From Massospora cicadina (Eukaryota > Entomophthoromycota > Entomophthoromycetes > Entomophthorales > Entomophthoraceae), in contig JAKSZP010009239.1 of assembly GCA_022478985.1 (NCBI GenBank), forward strand, positions 124,001 through 188,000: 64,000 nucleotides of DNA, written 5' to 3'. Positions 44,883-53,525 of this stretch are shown here, piece after piece (the stretch's first letter is position 1; every line of letters begins with the position of its first letter). Position numbers and translations under genes: made by a program. The notes under the pieces are model-generated. The model saw only the letters and a program-made list of their open reading frames with translations. It made no database searches and had not been told where the DNA came from.

Positions 44883-46716
44883 ATAGACATCTTTCTTTCA
44901 CTTTAGTAACTTTAATTATAGCCAATTTTTAAAGTTTTAAATTTAGCAAAAAAAGATGATGAATTTGAGCCATTGCAATACAATGTTGATGCATTCAACT
45001 CCTGCTGCTCAGGCGTGTGGTGGTGCTGCGCCGCCTTCTGGTCTATTTTAGCCGCTGCCAAGATGCACCAGAGCTGGCTCTGCTAGCCCTCCTAATGCTA
45101 CTGGGCGTTATGTACTGCCTTGGGACTAGGCCCATCACTTTGCAAGCTCCCAGGTGGTGCTTTGTAGCGACCTAAAGCTCACTTGAAGCAACTTGCATTT
45201 TGGCTTTTAGGTTGAGTATGGGAATTACTTCCCTTATGCTAGTGCAGCCATCATCAAAATGCCATGGCAGTGTATAAGACTTCCAGATTAATTGATTCTC
45301 TCCCCTTCAAGGGGTTATTTTGATAGAATTTTACTTCTGAAGCCCATGAAATGGTAGCAGCTAAAATGCCTTTTTTATAAAAATAACCCTAACCTCAACC
45401 ATTTACATTTGGCTTCTTGTGAAACCACTTTTGTGGGTCAGTTTGCCAGGTCGCCCTCCCATCTCTCTCACAAACGCCTTCATTACAAAAATATGGCGGG
45501 TTTGGTGGCTTATGATGCTGACCCTATGGTTCAATTTGTGATTCCAGATGGTGCAGATCATTTAACAGGGCCATGTGCTTTTACAATGATCTTCCCTTTT
45601 CACTTTGACGTCCACGTTGCAATTTCCCCCCACACCATGATCATATCGCCCCTGATCATCCTTTCTGGGAATGTAATGAAAATGGCCGCGCCATCTGTCC
45701 CTTGTGCTTTGAACTTGATCATTTAAAGCGCAAGTGTCAGAGGTTTCTGCTTCAGAAGCTTACGCCACGCCTTCTTCTGATGTCAGCCTAGCTGCTGCCT
45801 CAACAAAATGGTTTGAATGGGGCTCAATCCTTCCTCCCCCTGCCGCAACCAATGATGGTCTGCTCCCATAGATCCCAGCAACTAAAGTTCATCAAATAAC
45901 TATATCTGAGCAGGTTGCTGCTCAGGTGTGAATGAGTTGTCATGGTCAACTGTGCGCAACCAATCAGTTCCCACCACACCTCCCACTCGTGTTGCTGGCC
46001 CAGTTCTGTCTGAATAAAATCTTTTGAATCTCTTAAATGGATTGATGCCACAGATTGGTCTTATGGAATTAAACGTAATTTCGCCTCAGAAAATTTTTGA
46101 TAGTCACCCCTTTTCAACTCCCCACTGCCATTTTTGTTCTCAAAATGTCTTTCCAGTTTAAAAAAAATTGGTTGTTGAAGAATCTGCTGTCCCAGATAAC
46201 ACTCTCTTCCACCAGAATCTCCATGAGGCAGTGGAACTTCTTTGTAAAGGTATTCCCAACCCTACTTCCAACAAGAATTCCTTGAAAATGCCAATTATGA
46301 AACCGAGGTGCTAAAATTTTCTGCAAGCTGTGCTTGCATCAATGGCCAAGATTTTCTCATTTCAATCCTAATTATTCTTAAACCCGCCAACGCATCAAGT
46401 CATTTACTTGTGTTCCTGAACTTATCACATTTACTGAACATTAACATATTTAGTGCTTTGAGTTGATGCTTACTGCTGGCTTTATTGGAGAAGAAAGCCC
46501 GCACCTATACCTCCTTTTGCCCCATGCTGCTGATGCTCCAACCCCCATTTTGTTCGCCGTTGTCCGTCATTTGAAAAGTGGGCGTTGTGTATAAATTTCC
46601 TAAAGCCTCTTCCCCACCTGATATGACTTCCTAGGCTGATAGCTGAGATGTCATATGAGAATTTTTTTGCTATAAATAATTCCTTTGTTTGGCTTGCCAC
46701 AAATAAAGATGCGTGG
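44883..46716 (+). mobile_element. F3: ORF1-only LINE relative, right arm of an inverted repeat
   Basis: Starts GACATCTTTCTTTCACTTT. An early ATG near 44980 reads MLMHSTPAAQACGGAAPP. The long frame 45409-45726 has LHYKNMAGLVAYDADPMVQF, and another frame gives the intact knuckle CPLCFELDHLKRKC at 45696-45737. The end is near 46520-46640: LLPHAADAPTPILFAVVRHL. AAATAAAGATGCGTGG closes the block. The order, an RRM-like half followed by a knuckle, resembles ORF1 of the LINE at 53025. No endonuclease or RT is present. Confidence 0.7.
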
Positions 46717-46883
46717 AATTCCCCTTTTGGGTTGGCCCCACTAATGATAAAAAGATAAAGGATCATTGACAATTATATCTTTAAAATATATTATATAAAA
46801 CTTTTTTATACAGTCCCCTTTAATTTTTACTTATAAGTATCTACCTGTGCAGTTGTAGTTGAAGCCTAAAAGCCGAAAACAAT
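46717..46883 (+). other. Probable LTR remnant before element 7
   Basis: TATATTATATAAAACTT near 46785 could be a TATA region. The block ends just before a primer binding site. Its start is not resolved, and the first part (to about 46770) still resembles the LINE tail. Confidence 0.35.
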
Positions 46884-47036
46884 ACTTGATGCTCACTACA
46901 GGGGCAACTTTTGTACTTTGTGTGAACTATTAAAATTAATTTTAAATACTTCATAATCTAGTGACGACTGTTAGTGCGACCTACCATATATATTCTATGA
47001 TGAACCTGATTATGAGGAGTTCCATCAAGTACTAGC
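46884..47036 (+). pseudogene. Element 7: primer binding site and start of gag
   Basis: TTGATGCTCACTACAGGGGC at about 46886 is a version of the primer binding site of elements 4 and 5. Gag-like sequence follows: YDEPDYEEFHQVL at about 46997-47036. It is cut by the miniature LTR element and resumes at 48768 (AKALNQNEPAEEAAF). Confidence 0.55.
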
Positions 47037-47610
47037 TTTAATGGACCATAAAAACCCCAGTTCTGACCGCCTTTATTAAAGTTTCTTTGGCGCATTGACA
47101 AGAAACCAAATCGTCCTGAGTAGAGTGAGGTTTGCGGCACTGACAGCGCCAAACCTTGCCATTTACTCATTGGTTATGCACATCCTTAGGGGTTGTCCAA
47201 ACCAACCACATGAAAGCTCCTCGAAACTGAACACCCAAAAAGACCACAGGTATGTGAGGTATGCAAACCCTGAAAGAACCTTTTTCTTTTATTCTAGATC
47301 ATAAAAAGGGGCCCGGCAACCAGTACTCGTCTGGGGAGCAACAGGCAAATCTCCCCAGGAAGGGAATGCTAGGGTGAATATTCCAAAGTGAGCTTTGGAA
47401 TGGGCAGGCGCGCCTTATAAAGGAAGTGCTTTGGGGGTCTCTCCTGAGTCATTGATTAGGCTCACACAAGCCTAATCTACAACTTGTGTGAGGCACAACC
47501 CAGCGCCTGAAACAATTGAACCAAAAATGTTTTAAAAGCAATCCAACTCAGATTTGGAAAATCTAAATCCAAGTCAGAATGTAACAATTGTGACAAACTA
47601 ATTTGCTACA
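47037..47610 (-). repeat. LTR of the miniature element, low copy
   Basis: 574 bp, matching 48194-48767 throughout, including CAGGCGCGCCTTATAAAGG and GTCAGAATGTAACAATTG. Confidence 0.85.
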
Positions 47611-47714
47611 TCACCCCCCCGCTAAAGGAGGGCCCCTCCCAGGAGAGGGGCCCCACAGTGGAAGGCCGCCATGATGAGGGCTTCCTGGGGTGAGTTACTT
47701 CGAACCAAGAAAAA

Positions 47715-48176
47715 TTAGCCCAGATAAACTCTGGGCCCCTCAAAGAAATACAGATTATGAGAGCGAATCAGGACTGGGATTCTGGAATCAGCCCACTCAG
47801 CCTGAGGATGCATGCCCAGAACTTGTCTGCGTTGCGCCCCCCTCCCAAGCTCCTGTTGGTATTGGTCTTCCCTTCCCAACCAGGAAGGCGCTCTCCCCAA
47901 CAGAAACGTGAGAGGGGTGTACAGTGCAGCGCAACTGGATGTCTGAACCTTTCTTGGCAGACCATCTACAGGTGAGGGAGCCCTGCTGGGACAGGTCCCC
48001 TCAGTGCTGCCAAATCCCTGGTGAGTGGGAGGCCCCACCGGGAAAATTAACCAACAGTCACTTTGAGTCCAGGGTTGGCCATCAATACCTGCTCCCACCA
48101 GTGATGGTTCCTCAACAACAGGGACCAAGTGACCACTGAGGTCAGCCAAACTGGTTATTGGCAGCGTGCAGCACAC
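47715..48176 (-). CDS. 153-residue open frame in the miniature element, unknown
   Basis: It starts MCCTLPITSLADLSGH and is rich in Pro, Gly, Ser and Arg, with no motif I recognise. It fills most of the inside and begins just after the LTR if the element is on the minus strand. A plus-strand frame of 73 residues overlaps it. The sequence is more G+C-rich than its surroundings, which by itself favours long open frames, so it may not be a gene. Confidence 0.2.
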   Translation of the reverse strand: MCCTLPITSLADLSGHLVPVVEEPSLVGAGIDGQPWTQSDCWLIFPVGPPTHQGFGSTEGTCPSRAPSPVDGLPRKVQTSSCAALYTPLTFLLGRAPSWLGREDQYQQELGRGAQRRQVLGMHPQAEWADSRIPVLIRSHNLYFFEGPRVYLG

Positions 48177-48193
48177 ATTTGACTTTGGAATTA

Positions 48194-48767
48194 TGTAATG
48201 GGCTGTAAAGCCCCAAGTTCTGACCTCCTATTTCTAAAGTTTCGTTGGCGCACTGACAAGCAACCAAAGAAGCCTAATCAAGTAGGGTGAGGTTTGGGCA
48301 CCAACAGCGCCAACCTTGCCATTTACTCAAAAGTTATGCACATCCTTGGGGTTGGTCCGACCCAACCACATGAAAGCTCCTCAAAACCAAACACCCAAAA
48401 AGACCGCAGGTATGTGAGGTATGCATACCCTGAAACAACCTTTATTTTTATTTCTGGATCATAAAAAAGGGGCCCGCCAGTCAGAGCTCATCTGAGGAGC
48501 AACCAACAATGCTCCCAGTAAGAAATGCTAGGGTGTAAATTTCAAAGTGAGCTTTGGAATGGGCAGGCGCGCCTTATAAAGGCAGTGCTTTGGGGGCCTC
48601 GCCTGAGTCATTGATTAGGCTCACACAAGCCTAATCTACAACTTGGGTGAGGCACAACCCAGCGCCCAAAAAGACCAAACCAAAGAAGTATTAAAGAAAT
48701 CTGACTCAGATTTGAAAATCTGAATCAGAGTCAGAATGTAACAATTGAGACAAACTCATTCATTACA
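48194..48767 (-). repeat. LTR of the miniature element, high copy
   Basis: 574 bp. Ends TGTAAT and ATTACA are exact inverted repeats. Confidence 0.85.
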
Positions 48768-50690
48768 AAAGCATAGCGGCCCAATTGGCCAAAGCATTAA
48801 ATCAAAATGAACCAGCGGAAGAAGCAGCTTTTACTATTACAAGAATCTACCAGGAGATGAAAACTTTACGCCGCCTGGTCCAATCTCAGGGGTAGGAAAT
48901 CATGGATTTAAATTTCCTACTGGTTTTATTTATCCAGAATCAGGAAAAGGCTGAACAAAACTTTACAGTAAAACGACAACATAATACTAGTGTAGTAAAG
49001 CAATTTTATCAATATCTTAAGTGTGCCACTTTTAAGCGTAGACAAGCGCGTCGCCAAGATAATTTGTCATCTTCTAATTCCAAAGATCCTATGAAGGAAG
49101 TTGGGGACTATTGGCCCAAAGTATTCACTGTTGTATATTTGTCAGAGGCTTCTGGCCAGCCCTGCTGCAGTGGCGAATGCTCCTGTAAACTCTGACCTTA
49201 ATTTATTTCTGTTCCTTTTGCTCAGTTGATACCCTCAACTTGCCCAAGCTTGATAGGCATTGAAATATCCATATCTTTGTATGGGTATTTGAGATCATGG
49301 TGAGGTAAACCAACGACCATACTAAACTGGCCACCATGATGAATTTACTGGATTCCTATAGCCAAGAGTTAGTATTGCCAAGTTTAACTGAAGTTAGCAT
49401 GTCCTAAATTAATGTCTATAAGATTATCATTGATGAGTTTGGCAGAGTGGAACTGATGATAGGATAGAAACTCGCCTTCCTATCATTTTTTTTAAGATTG
49501 GCGAGGAAGTTTTAGCCTTTTCAGAATAGTTCTACTATGAGGCTCAAGTGTTATATGGGGCCCAAGTTCTGAGTCATTATGATGCTCAGATTGCTTTCTG
49601 CCAAACCTACAAGCCCCATTAAAATTGAATCAAATCATGTTACCATTTTAGATAAAATACAACTGCCACTGAATTGGTGAATCACCTTTGGCGCTGCGCC
49701 CATACTTTTGGAGCTCATAATACCAAGTATTCAAAAAAGGAGTCAAGTATACATTTATTGACTGCAACTACTGTCAAAGACTTGGGAAAAGCTCTGGCGA
49801 AGTAGACTTGGGATATTCTAAATTTACCATAAATTTAAAAATCCCAATTAATGACCTAAGCGCAATGGAACGCATATTGTTGGGGAAACGTCCTCTAAGA
49901 ATATAACCCCCAAGTTTGCTATAGCTTTGTGGCAAAAGGCAATTATTTATTTATTTGATTACTTAAGTCAAGTGGATACACTTGTATTCACTTGCTCACC
50001 GACCCAGATATTCACGCTGAGGGGTCTTACATTGATATTAGTGTGTACAAATTTCCAGTTTGAGCCATTTTGGGCACCAGAGCCCCAATCAACATGATTT
50101 CCTCCAAGCCAATGAAGAAATCTGAGATGGAACCCAATATTGAGCACAATAAAGAATATGGCACCACAGGCCCTAATGCTACTACTCCCCTATGATCATA
50201 TAGCACCTTTCCGCTGGGTTTAACACTAAGTGTTATTTGCTCCCACTATCATTTCACCTGATCTTTATGAGTTGCTTATTAGGGCCTCTTTTATGAGGAA
50301 ACATGGGCCAAAAGCTAACTTTGAAGATAAAACTTTGGAGATAGGTGGACAACGCGTCCCCCTGTACTATATCTAGGATTCCACCATTAAGGAATTTGGC
50401 CTGGTAGGCACCATTACTAAGCGGTAAATCTATTCAATTAAGATTAAAATGCCATTTTAGACGATGTGACGGCAGATGTTTTGTTAAAATTGGATTGTAG
50501 ACTAAGTGACAATGTGCATGTTAAAATTTGTAGGCCCTAGATTATTCTTGGCTGATAACTTCTAAATTAATTAACTACACAAGTTTGTTGTTGTGCAATT
50601 CTCTGCGTTGTCTGATAGTAAGATGTATTCATTTGATATTAGTATGGAGACTATTACACTTTCTTTCCGCTTGATGTAACTTTCAAGCGA
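48768..50690 (+). pseudogene. Element 7: gag and protease remnants
   Basis: Gag resumes with LAKALNQNEPAEEAAF and YQEMKTLRRLVQSQG, then the frame 48902-49195, a basic helical stretch (FYQYLKCATFKRRQARRQ). A worn knuckle, CNYCQRLGKSSGE, is near 49759-49797, with Lys where the family has His. Protease is at about 50020-50190: APINMISSKPMKK, with the catalytic Asp-Ser-Gly worn to LGTR. No RT, RNase H or integrase follows before F4 begins at about 50700. Confidence 0.55.
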
Positions 50691-50699
50691 TTTTAATTA

Positions 50700-52612
50700 A
50701 AAAGGAAGCAAAAAAGGAGCCTAACTAGCCTATGCCGAACTCCCCCATTCGCTCCATGATGACCTTGGATTCTCCGCCAGCTGCCCCTATGTGGGGCAGT
50801 GGAGAAACCACACCCATCGTTTTCCATCCAGCAGTTGAACGCGTTCAAACTAGATCGTCCAGTCCCAATAACACATTTGGTCAGTTCATTCCATCTAAGG
50901 ATCTTGCCATCCACCTGGCATGTACCCAGGAAGTGCCTCACAGCCCACTTGTTCTACCCTGATCCCAGCTGCGTTTTGGCCTTCAGGTCAATTATTGAAA
51001 ATCATTTCCATATGACAAAAAAGCCATTATTGATATGGTCCAGGCAGTGATGCTGCCAGCTGGATTTTATCGATTTTTGCCTCTATAAGGGGTATTTTGA
51101 TCTCAGTTTCACCTGCAAGGCTGACGCCACCACTGCAGCTACCGTTCCCTTGGTTTTCCAGGGCACCTCTATCCTCACAACGTGCACCCAGCTCCCCACT
51201 GACATCACAATAGTTGTTCAGTTCGCAGGGTTGCCTACTCACATTTCCCCCTGCAGTGCTCCATCAGGAGCTGATTAAAGTCTTGGCCACATATGGCTCC
51301 AGCCCCATCCTTCAGTTTGTGGTCTCCAATGAAGCCGCTCGTCTTACTGGACCTTAGGCATTCGCCATGATTAGCCCAAATTACAACAAAATTGCTTTGT
51401 TGATTGCCCCTGCACCATCATTCCCTCTGCCCTTAACCACCCATTATGGGCCTGTGATGAGGTGGTGGACTATCTGTCCATCCTGCTTTAAGTTGGATCA
51501 CTTGAAGCATAAATGCTCCTATCTGGCTGCATCTGCCAGACGTGCGTTACCTCCATCTGGCCCCCAATATGCCACTCACCCCACTGCCTTTCTGGTATAG
51601 GATACAATACTTCCCCCTACCCTAAAACCTGCAGCTGATGCAACGCCCGCAGCTGCCAATCAAACCCCACATCAGTAAAGTTCCACATGCACTTCAACCA
51701 ATTCAGGAGACAGCTTGGACAAAAGTTTGATCCCACGTTATTCCTCAATTGACAGCCACAACCATTAATTCATCAACCTCAATTTCCAAAATGACTTGAA
51801 GCCATGGACTTCATTGAATGAAACTGATGAAATGGGCAATGTAATCGAAGAACTAAGTACCCCAATTTAAGAATTTATACAGGTACAGCACCCCAATCAG
51901 ACTATCGGCATTTTTATGCCCCCCAACCAAACGCCATTGCATTCTTCTCTGAACACCAGCTCACTGTTGCTGCAGCTAAAAACCCAGATAACACTAACAT
52001 CTGTGAGATGACCAATTCATTGGTAGGGATACTCACCAAGGGTATCATTCATCCCATGATTGCTCCAATCTTACACCTTGAGGTCAGAGGTAAAATCATA
52101 AACCTCCACAGACAAGCAAATGCCGCCATCAAGAAGGTTGCTACCATCTCAAAGGCCAAGACAAAACTACATGCGCCACTGCAGCTTTATTATCGGAACT
52201 TCCTTCCATCTTCCTTTATGTGGAATACGCCTTTACAAATACATAGGGGCAATTTTAGATATAGGTAATCTTAAATATCAGCCAGCCATCAGACAAATCG
52301 CTCCCCATATTGCTGATCACCCCACACCATTGCTCTCCACCTTGGCCCAAACACTTGCCTTAGATATGGAATCCAATTTTGAGGATAAGCCACCCAATCC
52401 CCCTACACTTCTGCCATGGTGAGATGATTGACTCGTCGCTGTCCCACTTGGTTAATTGTATTCTCATTTAGATGTGTCTCCCCTGCCCTTTTAAGCGGTT
52501 AATTACTCTGTTCAGATAAGTATGTTCATTCGTTTTTTATTTTAGTTCTTTGAGATTTGCTAATTTCTGTCCCCTGGTCAGCTTGCCTTGGTTAAATAAA
52601 ATAAAATAAAAT
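50700..52612 (+). mobile_element. F4: ORF1-only LINE relative with (AAATA)n tail
   Basis: The product runs over several frames. The N-part at 50732-50962 is Pro/Ser-rich. The middle reads DLSFTCKADATTAATVPLVF, then CTQLPTDITIVVQFAGLPT, which resembles DVGFTEAALADHAATLQVII and TFSNLPTTVDPESLK in the LINE ORF1. The knuckle at 51475-51516 is CPSCFKLDHLKHKC. The C-part at 52008-52422 ends PHIADHPTPLLSTLAQTL. The tail has CCCTGGTCAGCTTGCCTTGG, then TAAAATAAAATAAAATAA at about 52595. No endonuclease or RT. Confidence 0.65.
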
Positions 52613-53009
52613 AATATGGAAATTATTATCCATAGGTGAATAAAGTATTAGTATTGGGTCCAACGCTTGACCAGCATTTCACCTCAAAATACTTAGGATG
52701 TCCCCAACAGGGATTTTTCTCTTATACTGCCTAACTCAATCCATGCTCAGGTCCTCATTATGGCTCCTCTCTTGTGATACACAGTCAGCAGTAATCCCTA
52801 ATTCAACTTCTCTTCTCTGAATCCACTCTCAGATCCTTACTCTTTATTCTAAGAGTCTCCAAATTAAAGCACAGCAATAACTTCCTTGAAAAATAATAGA
52901 ATGAATAATGTCCTGTAAAATAGTCTCTGCTATAAAAGTGTTTATTAAGTAAATTCTTAGGGAAATTTATAGTTGGAATTCGGTACCCAACCCTCAGTTG
53001 TCACCTCAT
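52613..53009. other. Unassigned target DNA of the LINE, left side
   Basis: No gene. CTGCTATAAAAGTG near 52930 is TATA-like. It continues across the LINE to 59488. Confidence 0.35.
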
Positions 53010-53024
53010 CAATGAAATGGCAGC
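53010..53024. repeat. Target-site duplication of the LINE, left copy
   Basis: CAATGAAATGGCAGC; the exact match is at 59473-59487. It may extend into the T run. Confidence 0.9.
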
Positions 53025-53096
53025 TTTTTTTTAGTACTAGATGGTCCCAACCCAAGGGGGGGATTCATCGATGTTTATTGAATTACGCCTGGGCTC

Positions 53097-53525
53097 CTAA
53101 GAGCTTGAGGCGAGGGAAGGGGAGGGAGGAGGCATCGAGAAAGGGAGGGGGTTTGCGCGCCAGAGCCGTGCTGCAGTGACAACTGAGCGGGGGAGGGTTG
53201 GCGACATAGTGCAGACCTTCAGAGCCATCTCAAAGTGTACCTGAAAGTGGGTGATCATGTGTGGAAGGGTCCACACCTGCTGGTCAAAGGCAGCACGAAG
53301 GAAGGAGTTATGGATGGTCCAGATGGCTGTGGCATAGGCGAGGACACGGAGGGGTCGGTGGCAACCAGGCAATGTCTGCTCAAACATGAGGTCTTGCACA
53401 GGGTGTCCAGACCAGGGCTGAGCATGGAGGAGCGCGTGGGCCTTTGGCCAAAATGCGGCGACACCTGGACAGGTGAAAAAACGATGGAGGTGGGAGTCAA
53501 TAGGCTCCACACAGCGGGGGCAGCT
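53097..53525 (-). pseudogene. ORF2 C-terminal end of the LINE
   Basis: The frame at 53097-53510 begins just after a break in ORF2 and reads HLHRFFTCPGVAAFWPKAHA, ending MPPPSPSLASSS-stop. Just upstream, in the adjoining frame, a CPRC pair precedes it. Together these give C-x2-C, H and C, the C-terminal zinc-like motif of L1 and Tad1 ORF2 proteins, which helps RNA binding. The stop at about 53097 is roughly 70 bases before the tail. Confidence 0.75.

Larger units (their letters stand above)
47037..48767 (-). mobile_element. Miniature LTR element (TRIM-like) inside element 7
   Basis: Two direct repeats of 574 bp each (47037-47610 and 48194-48767) flank only 583 bp. The second begins TGTAATGGG and ends CATTACA, so its ends are inverted. 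On the minus strand AGCGGGGGGGTGA, a purine tract, adjoins the low LTR, which favours minus orientation; plus-strand TATA-like CTTATAAAGG is a counterargument. The inside has no Gag or Pol domain. The flanks CTAGC and AAAGC share three of five bases. Such short LTR elements rely on enzymes of other elements. Confidence 0.75.

Noticed and set aside
42964..46716. DNA transposon with long terminal inverted repeats
   Set aside because: No transposase or target duplication was seen, and the arms are copies of an ORF1-type element whose ends match a LINE.
47405..47420. GGCGCGCC motif in both LTRs of the miniature element as a regulatory site
   Set aside because: It is shared simply because the LTRs are copies; nothing else supports a function.
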